In this document: one piece after another, positions 17,272 through 25,978 of the stretch
Position numbering within the stretch: position 1 is the first letter of the stretch
How the letters are laid out: each line of letters starts with the position of its first letter
Source: JAKLIN01 sp049288015
GTDB lineage: Archaea > Nanobdellota > Nanobdellia > Pacearchaeales > GW2011-AR1
Length of the DNA: 64,000 bases
Reading direction: 5' to 3'
NCBI GenBank assembly: GCA_049288015.1
Contig: JBAQGX010000003.1
Location: forward strand, 172,947 to 236,946
Program-made: the position numbers and the translations under genes
Notes under the pieces: generated by a model
What the model was told of the DNA's origin: nothing
What the model saw: only the letters and a program-made list of their open reading frames with translations
Databases searched by the model: none

Positions 17272-18045
17272 ATGTTAGTAAAATCAGATATAATGAATAG
17301 GATCAAAGACCACTTTGATTTGAATATATATGAAACTAAAGTTTGGCTAGCTTTGCTTTCAAAAGGAATTGCTTCTGCAGGAGATATTGCAAAAATTTCC
17401 CGTGTTCCAAGAAGTAGAACATATGACGTTCTCGAAAATCTTGAAAAGAAAGGATTTGCAATAGAGAAGCTTGGAAAACCTATAATGTACATGGGTATAA
17501 AGCCAAAGGGAATTCTTGAGAGACTGAAAAATAATGTAAAAAGGGATGCAGATGAAAGAATAAATTTCCTGTCAAACATAAAAGAAACTGAAGAGTTCTT
17601 GGCATTGGAAGAGCTATATAACAACGGAATTGAACCTGTTAAGAAAGAAGACATGCCTCTTTCATTAAAAGGAAAAGAAGCAGTATCAGGTTATGTTAAA
17701 GAGCTAATAGAAAGAGCAAAGAAAGAATTAATTATATGCAGTAACACTGAGGATATAAAGGCTAAGATTAAATTATTCAAGAAAATGGTAGATACTTTAA
17801 GAAGATCAAGTATTAATCTAAAGGTTGTTTTATCGGGGGACGAAAAAGATATAGATGAGTTAAGTAAAATATTAAATATAAAAATAAAAAAGATAGAATC
17901 AAATGTTAAGTTCTTTATAATTGATAAAAAGGAAGTTTTATTCTATTTATCAAAAGAAAACAACGAGGAAAGTGCAATCTTGATAAATTCTGAATTCTTT
18001 ACAAGAGCATTCTCAGACATTTTTGAAATGAGTCTGAAGCAATAA
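17272..18045 (+). CDS. TrmB family transcriptional regulator
   Basis: The N-terminal winged helix (NIYETKVWLALLSKGIASAGDIAKI, then SRVPRSRTYDVLENLEKKGF) is the TrmB-type HTH. The linker helix is followed by a C-terminal domain with a phospholipase-D-like fold (KELIICSNTEDIKAK), where family members bind sugars or other effectors. It has 257 residues. Alternative start: the ATG at 17293. A closely similar protein is encoded at 38619-39425, so the organism has at least two. The effector and regulon cannot be read from sequence; the palindrome upstream suggests autoregulation. Its stop lies 2 bp from that of cca, convergently. Confidence 0.85.
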   Translation: MLVKSDIMNRIKDHFDLNIYETKVWLALLSKGIASAGDIAKISRVPRSRTYDVLENLEKKGFAIEKLGKPIMYMGIKPKGILERLKNNVKRDADERINFLSNIKETEEFLALEELYNNGIEPVKKEDMPLSLKGKEAVSGYVKELIERAKKELIICSNTEDIKAKIKLFKKMVDTLRRSSINLKVVLSGDEKDIDELSKILNIKIKKIESNVKFFIIDKKEVLFYLSKENNEESAILINSEFFTRAFSDIFEMSLKQ

Positions 18046-18047
18046 TT

Positions 18048-19337
18048 CTAACTAGAAGTCTGAAGATTTGTTATATACATATCTTCAATAATTTTACTAT
18101 TCTTCTTTCTCCAATTAGTCATAAAATCCTTTAAATTAAAGTTTATCTTATTTTTAGCATACAATCTTCTTGACTTTACAAAAGCATTTTTATGTTTCTT
18201 TCTGAATTTTATTGCTTCTTCTTTTTTGCTCTCAGAAGGTCCATTAATTACTTCTATATCTCTTCTTTTCACAATGAAGAAATAATCCGCATCTTTTTTG
18301 TCTTTGTAGAAGAAACCTTTGTCCTTTATATCAAAATATTTATTTATCTGCGAACTTAAATGATTGTAAAATTTTAATAGCTTACTCCCAGCAACAGATC
18401 CTTCTTGCTTATCAGTTGATGCTTTTACAAGCAAAAAGTCATATCCCTTTTTCTTTGCAGATTTTTCTACTTCTATCAAATCTGTCTCCTTTGTCTTAAA
18501 GTAAGAAATATCTGGATTTTTTACAAATTTAATACACGTCTCCTTGAATTTTGCGAAAACTTCATTTGAAAGGGTTGCAAGCGCATTTCTCTGTTTGTAA
18601 GTTGGATCAACAAGAATTATAGGGGACTCCAGTTTTGAAGAGTTCATGTCTATCATAATTCTATTTTTACTTGGATAATATTTTTCAATATCAATTATTA
18701 TCTTATCTTCTTTTGATTTTGCAATCTCCGATACAAATTTCAAAAAGTTCTTGTAATAGTAAATTAACAGTTCTAGTGAATATCCAGAGAAACCCTTGAT
18801 ATGAGATTCAGCCCCATAAACATTATTAGCATGACAAAAAGATTTTGCAAGAATTATACTATCACACAATTTACCACTTGTTTTTTTATTCATGTATTTT
18901 ACATGATAATAAGATAAGTCTGTAATATTTTCTGCGTCTTTTGGATTTGTAACTTTCATTACAGGAACAATTTCAAAATATAGCCAAGGCTCTATATTTA
19001 TTTGAAAATAGTCTCTTGAACCATGAACTCTATTTATCTGATTTTCTAGTTTCAGACTATTAAGAACTTTTAATGTCAATCCAGAGATATCTTCTTTGAT
19101 ATATTTTTTGTCAAATCTTAAAAAAATATCAACGTCATATTTGTCTTTCTTTATTAAAGTCTTTTTTGCGAAACTTCCTCCAACAAAAACCTCTGCATTT
19201 ATTCTAAGCAAGGATAATTTTTTTCTTAACTTGGCCAAGAATTCCTTAAGATATGAATCTATTTTCTTTATTTCTTCTTCTGAAGGCTTAGCTTCAAGAA
19301 GGGCCTCTTTTAAGATATTTTCAATTTCTTTCTTCAT
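18048..19337 (-). CDS. cca: CCA tRNA nucleotidyltransferase, archaeal class I
   Basis: This enzyme adds or repairs the 3' CCA of tRNAs. The polymerase-beta-type catalytic motif is GGSFAKKTLIKKDKYDVDIF, with the two catalytic aspartates in DVDIF. The archaeal-specific helical and RNA-binding domains follow (VHGSRDYFQINIEPW, AESHIKGFSGYSLELL, and LVDPTYKQRNALATLS). At 429 residues it is normal for class I. The start overlaps the DUF2072 gene by 17 bp. It is last in a GTPase-DUF2073-DUF2072-cca operon. Confidence 0.93.
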   Translation of the reverse strand: MKKEIENILKEALLEAKPSEEEIKKIDSYLKEFLAKLRKKLSLLRINAEVFVGGSFAKKTLIKKDKYDVDIFLRFDKKYIKEDISGLTLKVLNSLKLENQINRVHGSRDYFQINIEPWLYFEIVPVMKVTNPKDAENITDLSYYHVKYMNKKTSGKLCDSIILAKSFCHANNVYGAESHIKGFSGYSLELLIYYYKNFLKFVSEIAKSKEDKIIIDIEKYYPSKNRIMIDMNSSKLESPIILVDPTYKQRNALATLSNEVFAKFKETCIKFVKNPDISYFKTKETDLIEVEKSAKKKGYDFLLVKASTDKQEGSVAGSKLLKFYNHLSSQINKYFDIKDKGFFYKDKKDADYFFIVKRRDIEVINGPSESKKEEAIKFRKKHKNAFVKSRRLYAKNKINFNLKDFMTNWRKKNSKIIEDMYITNLQTSS

Positions 19338-19704
19338 TTTTCCTTATAGAAGGGGTAAGATCAATTATATACTTTCCTTCCTCTAATTTATAGACTAAGG
19401 GTCCGTCTTTATTAAATACTTTTACAAGGTCTATTTCAAATTTACCCTCCCCTGTTGATCTTACTGACTCTATGTCAAGTATAACGGGTATATCTTCTTC
19501 AACTATCCCTGCAAGTTCTCTAATATCTCTCTCAATCTTTACCTTGTCTTCTTCCTTTATCTCAATTGGATTTTCTTTTATTTTCTTTACAAGTTCATCC
19601 TTTACATAAAAGAAGAAGTGCCCTCCACATTTTGCGCATCCATCTAGAAGGGCTTTGCTACCTGCAGGATAAAACTCTCCGCAATGAACGCACTGGTGAG
19701 GCAT
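19321..19704 (-). CDS. Zn-ribbon protein, DUF2072 family
   Basis: The N-terminus MPHQCVHCGEFYPAGSKALL with a second pair CAKCGGHFFFY forms a four-cysteine zinc ribbon, characteristic of the archaeal DUF2072/COG3364 family. The rest is an acidic alpha/beta region with no catalytic motif. I chose the ATG at 19704, since family members begin MPHQC; a GTG at 19725 would add seven residues. In archaea this gene is commonly next to DUF2073 and an Era-like GTPase, as here. A role in RNA or ribosome metabolism is an inference from that neighbourhood and from cca. Confidence 0.8.
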   Translation of the reverse strand: MPHQCVHCGEFYPAGSKALLDGCAKCGGHFFFYVKDELVKKIKENPIEIKEEDKVKIERDIRELAGIVEEDIPVILDIESVRSTGEGKFEIDLVKVFNKDGPLVYKLEEGKYIIDLTPSIRKNEERN

Positions 19705-19762
19705 AAAACTATTAAACGCAAACACTATTTAATATTTTCTGCAAAGAATTATAATATTTCAA

Positions 19763-20179
19763 TTATTTATTCAGTAATAATTCAATCTTCTTTGGATTTT
19801 TCTTTATCTCTTTTACAATTGTTGCAGGTCCTACAATCGTAATTGCGCTAAAATCTCCCCCCGCAAGGGCATTTGCAATACCTTTCGTAACTTTTCCAAA
19901 AAATCCATTCCTTTCACTTCCAGAAATAACTGCGAGCTCGATTCCTTTGAAAGATTTTACATGATCAATCATGGCCATAGTGTCCCCTATTAATCTTGCT
20001 TCTTCATTCGGGGTTAATTTTCCTTGAATAACTAATATATTATTTCCTAGAACTATTCCTAGGACTTTCTTTATCCTGTCATCACTGTTTAATCCCTTTA
20101 TCTCTGAGTAAGGAAGAAACTGGATTGAAAATCCTTTTATGCTACCTAATTTCTTTCCATCCCCTCTTTTTTTGTCCAT
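19763..20179 (-). CDS. DUF2073 family protein
   Basis: A 138-residue archaeal-specific protein. Recognisable stretches are IKGFSIQFLPYSEIKGL, LGIVLGNNILVIQGKLTPNEEARLI and GIELAVISGSERNGFFGKVTKG, then SAITIVGPATIVKEI. The fold is probably alpha/beta. It lies 8 bp downstream of the Era-like GTPase and 58 bp upstream of DUF2072, an arrangement known across archaea, which suggests a shared pathway. No enzymatic residues are evident. The family number is from memory. Confidence 0.75.
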   Translation of the reverse strand: MDKKRGDGKKLGSIKGFSIQFLPYSEIKGLNSDDRIKKVLGIVLGNNILVIQGKLTPNEEARLIGDTMAMIDHVKSFKGIELAVISGSERNGFFGKVTKGIANALAGGDFSAITIVGPATIVKEIKKNPKKIELLLNK

Positions 20180-20187
20180 TTTTTATA

Positions 20188-20829
20188 TTAAACTTTTTTT
20201 GATAATTTAAATATTGACTCGTAAAATTCTTCTAAATTTTTACCATATTTTGCGCTTATTCCTATAACATCATACTCTGGGAAGGCCATTTCTACTCTTT
20301 TTATATCAGCTTTTTTCATATCTATTTTATTCGCAAGAATCAAGACCGGAATCTTTCTTGCAGCCAAGTTCCCAACGATTGTTAGATTAACCTGATTGTA
20401 AGGGTTTTCCGTAGCATCTAACACAATAACAACCATATCCATATCATCAAGCCACTTTATACTTTCGATTACACCTTGAGTCGCTTCTCTTGCTCTTTCT
20501 TTTGCTTCCTTCTTATTCATCTTATACTTTAGGAATTCTTCATAATCAATCTTCGTTGCAATTCCAGGAGTATCAACAAGCTTGAAGACCATCTTCTTTC
20601 CCTTAAATTCTATTTCCACTTTTTCTTTAAACTGAACACTTCTAGTCTCGTGTGGAATCTTGCTAACGCTTCCAATCTCCTCACCGGTAAAATCTTTACA
20701 GATTCTATTTGCAAGACTCGTCTTCCCAGCATTTGGAGGTCCATAAAATCCTAATTTTATCTCCCTTTTGTTGTTAAAAATACCAGAGAAAATTCTTCTG
20801 AAGAAACTCTTGAATACTTTTACTGCCAT
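20188..20829 (-). CDS. Era-like GTP-binding protein
   Basis: A TRAFAC-class GTPase with G1 GPPNAGKTS at residues 30-38, G3 DTPG (LVDTPGIATKID), G4 NKID (ILANKIDMKK) and G5 ISAKYG. The amphipathic basic N-terminus (VFKSFFRRIFSGIF) may bind membrane or RNA. It has 213 residues and no KH domain, so it is not a true Era. It is the first gene of the operon with DUF2073, DUF2072 and cca. The neighbourhood points to RNA or ribosome biology, but the role is unproven. Confidence 0.85.
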   Translation of the reverse strand: MAVKVFKSFFRRIFSGIFNNKREIKLGFYGPPNAGKTSLANRICKDFTGEEIGSVSKIPHETRSVQFKEKVEIEFKGKKMVFKLVDTPGIATKIDYEEFLKYKMNKKEAKERAREATQGVIESIKWLDDMDMVVIVLDATENPYNQVNLTIVGNLAARKIPVLILANKIDMKKADIKRVEMAFPEYDVIGISAKYGKNLEEFYESIFKLSKKV

Positions 20830-20884
20830 GTTATAAAATCACCACTCTAATTTATAAATATTTATTTTTGACAATATGACTGAT

Positions 20885-23458
20885 TTATTTCTTTTTTGCA
20901 TATATTTTCATCACATAATCTACTTGTTCTGATGACCACCTTGATTTTCTTAAGTTCTTTTCAATCTCTCTATTCTTTAATCCCTTTGTCTTAGAACTAT
21001 TGATATAATTAATTATGTTATATAAATCATTTCTGTCCTTAAATAGATAAGACTCATATCTAAATCTATACCATCTTATTAATGCGAATACAACAATCAC
21101 TATTACAAAAATTATTCCTGCTATGATCAAAGCAAGAACAAGATACTTATTTACTCCCATCTTTACACTTGCAGGAGATAAAGATATGCTCGTTAACGAA
21201 GGTGCTATGAATATTGGAAGTGCGTTAGGAGATAATGTTTCCGTTGTTGCAAAGCTGATTGTCTGTGGGTTTCCTGTCAAAGGTAGATAATAATAATTCC
21301 CAGACTGCTGGTAGATATTATCAAATTTAATATTATCAAGATTTGAGGGGACTGCCAAGTAATATCCGCTTGGTCCATTTACATTGAGCTGTACAGTATC
21401 TAGTACGGGAGATACGGTACTACCATATACTGCTGAAAATTCTCCATAACTTACACTAGTACTAACATTTCCTAAGTCTGAAGCAATTATTGCATTAATA
21501 TAATCATCTTGTTGATTTGGATCATAGGTTCCTCCCCCTATACCTTTCAGTGCATCCAAATCTATAGTGCTATTAGTCTGAAAAAAAGGAACCAATGCAC
21601 TTTGTGTCTGTTGAATAGAATTTGGCAAGTTGATAGATTCAAGTTGACTCATTATAGTTATATACTCGCTGTCAGAAGATGCACTATTATTTGCGGCTGT
21701 TAAATCTTGTAACTGATTTGAAATATTTGCGAGATTAAGTGTCTTATTTAGGATAGTCCTAGCAAAGGAGGGAAAACTCCCCATTTGACTCTGTAGGCTC
21801 TTTAGATCGTTTGTATCTAATATTAATAATTGATTTACTGCACTTTTTGGAGAGACAACTTGGATTGTAAAATTTGCACTAGAAGTGAGATTTAGAGAAT
21901 TTGTTACAGTTATTTGAAGGCTGAAATTTCCTAACTGATTATAACTGTAAGTAGCATTGTTTGTTAAAGTTGTTTCTATCCCCTTTCCATCCCCAAAGTT
22001 CCACTGATAACTTGTTACATTAGCACCGAATGCATTCATATTAATTACAAAATTTGTTGGAGACAATGCAGTAGTTATTGTTGGATTTATTGATAATATC
22101 TGAGAAATCTGCAGAATATTTATTGGACTTGACAACAAGGTGTACGATCCCGTGTTATTGTTGAAATTTAGAACAAAATTATTGGAGCCGAATGCATTTG
22201 GAACAGCAAAATTGGCATAGTTCAGTGAGAAGTTCTGTATCCCATTAGTACTGTATGTTGGAGAAGCTGTACTAACATTGTAAAGATTATGTAATATTAC
22301 TATTCCTCTGCTTGTTGTTATACTTAAGTTAAAATCAGACAAGTTAAGATCTTGGCTTATATTTGAAGAAAATTTTATTGGAATGACACATCCACTTTGA
22401 CAATTGTTACCATATTGGCTAGAGATATAATTTGATATTTCTGTCTCTAAAGGATTACCGTTATATTTTGAGTTTTCCGCCTCAGTATTGTTTAAAATAA
22501 AGCTGCCAATTGGTGCAAAATTTCCAGGTTGTGCAAATATTGCATAATTTGCAGTGTAGCCTGTTAATGGTACATTGTTTCCATAAAATCCACATAACGG
22601 ACTTTGAGATTGGGAACCAATTAAATATTGATCTGAAGAATTAGATGCATCTGTTTTTATGCACACATAATAATAACCACCTATAATTGGGAAACTATTC
22701 CCCGTATTATCCTGCGCTATACAACCTATCTCTCCTGAAGAATCTGCGGGTTCTTTACACATTCCTAATTGATTGAAATTGGAGTCATAGATTGATAATG
22801 TAAGATTGGAAACTCCAGATCCAGATATATCTGCTCCTATATTAATCATTGGAGAACGCGATAAATAAACTTCTTCACAATAGTTTGTTGAATAAATTGA
22901 ATAAGATGCACTAGATCCCAAAGATGAATTATAACATCCATAATATTTTACATTGGCCAAATCCTGAGCTCCTTTATACTGATTCCATTCTATATTGTTG
23001 TCATTCAGTAAATCTATTGACAACTGTGACTCGTTTAATTCTGGCGCATTACTTGTTACGTTTAATGAAAAACTGTTGATGGAAGTTATATTTCCAGTTA
23101 TATTTATACCAAATACCATTGATTGTCCCGTATTTAAGTGAACTAAGCTTGTAGGAACTAAACTATTTGTGGTGACATAAGAATAATTGCAGTTTGCTGG
23201 AGAACAAATATAATTAGAAGTTGGACTGAAATTTTGTGCACGAATAAAACTGATTAAAGGAATATTCTGGTTTAAATTAGTTGAAAAGGAAGAGTTTGCC
23301 ATTTCATTGCTTATATTCACATCAATCCAGCCATTTATTGTACTGTTTGGGCTGTACTGTGAACTTATTGAAGAATTTATTAAAACAATACTAGCAAAAA
23401 CACTTTGGGAAAGAAAAATAGATGCCAATATTACAAAAAATATCACCAATCTTTTCAT
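20885..23458 (-). CDS. Large surface protein with PKD domain and cytoplasmic helical tail
   Basis: A signal peptide (residues 1-22) leads a long extracellular region rich in Asn/Ser with many N-glycosylation sequons. A PKD-like domain lies at about 460-535 (YQWNFGDGKGIETTLTNNATYSYNQLG). A helical region follows, then one transmembrane segment at about 770-795 (YLVLALIIAGIIFVIVIVVFAL). The final 50 residues are cytoplasmic and look like a small helical/winged module (KGLKNREIEKNLRKSRWSSE, then QVDYVMKIY). It is the last gene of the pilus-RtcB minus-strand cluster, 43 bp after another surface protein. It may link the cell surface to an internal partner. Confidence 0.8.
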   Translation of the reverse strand: MKRLVIFFVILASIFLSQSVFASIVLINSSISSQYSPNSTINGWIDVNISNEMANSSFSTNLNQNIPLISFIRAQNFSPTSNYICSPANCNYSYVTTNSLVPTSLVHLNTGQSMVFGINITGNITSINSFSLNVTSNAPELNESQLSIDLLNDNNIEWNQYKGAQDLANVKYYGCYNSSLGSSASYSIYSTNYCEEVYLSRSPMINIGADISGSGVSNLTLSIYDSNFNQLGMCKEPADSSGEIGCIAQDNTGNSFPIIGGYYYVCIKTDASNSSDQYLIGSQSQSPLCGFYGNNVPLTGYTANYAIFAQPGNFAPIGSFILNNTEAENSKYNGNPLETEISNYISSQYGNNCQSGCVIPIKFSSNISQDLNLSDFNLSITTSRGIVILHNLYNVSTASPTYSTNGIQNFSLNYANFAVPNAFGSNNFVLNFNNNTGSYTLLSSPINILQISQILSINPTITTALSPTNFVINMNAFGANVTSYQWNFGDGKGIETTLTNNATYSYNQLGNFSLQITVTNSLNLTSSANFTIQVVSPKSAVNQLLILDTNDLKSLQSQMGSFPSFARTILNKTLNLANISNQLQDLTAANNSASSDSEYITIMSQLESINLPNSIQQTQSALVPFFQTNSTIDLDALKGIGGGTYDPNQQDDYINAIIASDLGNVSTSVSYGEFSAVYGSTVSPVLDTVQLNVNGPSGYYLAVPSNLDNIKFDNIYQQSGNYYYLPLTGNPQTISFATTETLSPNALPIFIAPSLTSISLSPASVKMGVNKYLVLALIIAGIIFVIVIVVFALIRWYRFRYESYLFKDRNDLYNIINYINSSKTKGLKNREIEKNLRKSRWSSEQVDYVMKIYAKKK

Positions 23459-23501
23459 GTTAAAAACAAGGAGATGTATTTTATAAATATTACTTTAATG
23501 A

Positions 23502-25916
23502 TCAATGCTTTTTTCGACGAGAATTTCTATTATTCCTTCTTGTTGCAGACTTATTCTTGGAGGATCTTTTCCTTGCTAGAATAACTGCAAGGTAAATCAA
23601 AGCCAATATGACTACAGTCATAATAACATTGAAAACAGTGAAGAAAGGAAGGGAAATTTGTGCAGGACATTCAATTGTTTCAGTTCCACTCTGACAACTT
23701 GCGGGCGCAGATCCTGATCCACTCCACTTTGCTATGATATTGTAAGTAATAAATCCGTTCTGGCAACTGCTATTAGTTACTGAGGATGTAATCGTACAAT
23801 TTCCAACAACGGGAGGTGTAGGGCTTGAACAAAATCCACCACTACAAGAGAGACCTATCAAACAACTGTTGCTACTACATGAAACAGGGTTAGTCCCTAA
23901 AGGACAGCTACTTCCAAGATAACAAGAATTTACCCTGTTAGAAACACATTGAATATATCCTACTCCACAAGGCAGATTATTTCCAGGAGTAGTCATTCCA
24001 CTTGGATTTGCGCACAAATGACTTATACTACTACATACCGCTGTTCCCAATGAACTTACACAAGTATCGCTACCAGGATAATTAAGGCAATCATAAGAAC
24101 CACAACCTTCTCCGTATCCACAGATGTTATCTCCATTTGAATTTGGTGTTGCAACATTTGGATCCCCTAATGAAGAACAATCTTGACTTTGGCAAGAATA
24201 CCTTTGAGAATTATCTGTTATTAAAGAACTTGAATTATAACATAAGGTAGTTCCAACTCCGCAGTAAGGTATACTAGGTCCAGAGCAAGATTGTGAATCT
24301 GTTGCTGTCGTTCCTTTACATATGCAGGTTCTTGACTGTTCTCCATCTTGACATATAGTCTCGGCTCCACACTGCCAATTTGTTCGTGTGCTATCACTAA
24401 CACTACATCCACTATCTGGTGGTGAAGGAGCAGAGCAACTATTTCCCAAAGTACAAGTGCTGGCTCCACTGCCAGCTACAGCCACACATTGACCTCCCGT
24501 AGAACATGTATCATAAGTCGTTCCCGAAGGAGCAGAGCAACTATTTCCCAAAGTACAAGTGCTGGCTCCACTGCCAGCTACAGCCACACATTGACCTCCC
24601 GTAGAACATGTATCATACAAGGAACCTCCTGATGTGCAAGTATTTGATGTGCTGTAGACATTTCCCCCATAAGTTATACTACATACAGTTCCTGCAGAAT
24701 TGCATACTGGACTAGGAAGGCTAAACCCTGAACAGTTATTTGCGTCGTAATATGCTTGAATTTCCACCCCGTTTGTACAATCCCCCCAACCTGTACTTGT
24801 AATTTCAGGTGTACAACTAACAGGAGTATATGATGAAACATAAAAGCAAGTGTTCGCAGCATCAATCACATTATTTGATGAATCTGTGATATCATTGGAT
24901 GTCCAGTTACAATAATATGAAGTTGGCGCAGGATTTGTTGAGTTGTAGGGGGAAATTGGATTTTGAAACATATAGGTCGCAGCACTAACACTATCACAAC
25001 CTGGATCTGAACCACATAAATTCTGATTCCCATCGTAACTACTACAGGAGGTATAACATGAAGAGGTTGAAGGAATTGTAACAACTAAATTATTAGCACT
25101 GTCTATTGTTGTAAGAATACTGGAACCAAGATATACTGTTGCATTTAGAATATAAGTTCCACTGTCTCCCGTTGGAGTAGTCCATCCCTGTATTAGTCCG
25201 TTTGAACCAGAAGCTAAACTTGGAAAGGTTGAAGAAGCACTGTCTCTAACGACTCCGCTAGACTTATCTGATATTGTAAAATCAACTGTCATTCCGGCAC
25301 AATTTGTCCCATTAGCAATCAAATCCAAAGATCCTCCAGCAATTGCAGAACTGGTACTAAATGAAGTAGAAGTTAAAATGCAACTTAACTGCAAATCAGG
25401 TATTTGACAGCAAATTTTATTGGTGTAATCAGTATAACTTCCTATATGGGAATTTGTGGGACTTATCAAAGAAACAACTTCAATAGGGTAAGTACTGTCA
25501 CATGAAGCTACGTTCACGCATTGAATATCTTTGTAACCAACAATTGTATTATAATTTGTATCACTTGGAATCTCCGCATGAGAATTTGTTGAACTATACA
25601 ATCCTAAAATTTTATTTACCGAAGAAGTAGTGGTAACTCCACTACCAAAATAGCAGCATAGAACATTAGGATACGACTGATAAGGAAATTCTCCATGAGC
25701 ATTTGTTGCAGCTGAAAGCCCCATTATAACATAACCCTGATTATTATTTGAGTCTAGTCCACACGCATTTGATGCAACAATTGCACAATAGTATCCTTCC
25801 GTATTAAGTGCATTATAATTTACAGCAGCAGAAACAAGGTGAATTGAAATCAACATTAATGAAGATAATACAAGTAAAATAGAAAATACTACTAATCTTT
25901 GTTGCCCCTTTTTCAT
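23502..25916 (-). CDS. Cys-rich repeat surface protein
   Basis: A signal peptide (about 1-30) is followed by three degenerate repeats with the core LxxxTNxHxExPxxxxY and paired cysteines (NVLCCYFG, KICCQIPD). Next come an Ig-like domain and a long Cys-rich region. Within it are two exact 34-residue repeats beginning YDTCSTGGQCVAVAG. A transmembrane helix near residue 765-785 and a very basic tail (SSKNKSATRRNNRNSRRKKH) end the protein. The cysteines suggest a disulfide-stabilised extracellular stalk. No enzyme motif. It sits between rtcB and the PKD surface protein. Confidence 0.8.
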   Translation of the reverse strand: MKKGQQRLVVFSILLVLSSLMLISIHLVSAAVNYNALNTEGYYCAIVASNACGLDSNNNQGYVIMGLSAATNAHGEFPYQSYPNVLCCYFGSGVTTTSSVNKILGLYSSTNSHAEIPSDTNYNTIVGYKDIQCVNVASCDSTYPIEVVSLISPTNSHIGSYTDYTNKICCQIPDLQLSCILTSTSFSTSSAIAGGSLDLIANGTNCAGMTVDFTISDKSSGVVRDSASSTFPSLASGSNGLIQGWTTPTGDSGTYILNATVYLGSSILTTIDSANNLVVTIPSTSSCYTSCSSYDGNQNLCGSDPGCDSVSAATYMFQNPISPYNSTNPAPTSYYCNWTSNDITDSSNNVIDAANTCFYVSSYTPVSCTPEITSTGWGDCTNGVEIQAYYDANNCSGFSLPSPVCNSAGTVCSITYGGNVYSTSNTCTSGGSLYDTCSTGGQCVAVAGSGASTCTLGNSCSAPSGTTYDTCSTGGQCVAVAGSGASTCTLGNSCSAPSPPDSGCSVSDSTRTNWQCGAETICQDGEQSRTCICKGTTATDSQSCSGPSIPYCGVGTTLCYNSSSLITDNSQRYSCQSQDCSSLGDPNVATPNSNGDNICGYGEGCGSYDCLNYPGSDTCVSSLGTAVCSSISHLCANPSGMTTPGNNLPCGVGYIQCVSNRVNSCYLGSSCPLGTNPVSCSSNSCLIGLSCSGGFCSSPTPPVVGNCTITSSVTNSSCQNGFITYNIIAKWSGSGSAPASCQSGTETIECPAQISLPFFTVFNVIMTVVILALIYLAVILARKRSSKNKSATRRNNRNSRRKKH
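24424..24617. repeat. Two-copy tandem repeat, 102-bp period, 92 bp identical
   Basis: Bases 24424-24515 and 24526-24617 are identical over 92 bp, with period 102 bp (34 codons), inside the Cys-rich surface gene. Only the 10-bp joint differs from a third unit. The lack of synonymous changes indicates a recent duplication or ongoing homogenisation, so copy number may vary between strains. Confidence 0.9.
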
Positions 25917-25978
25917 GGACTGTTTAATGGATTGTATTTTATAAATATTTCCTAAGTTTGCGTAAAATTAATTAAAAC

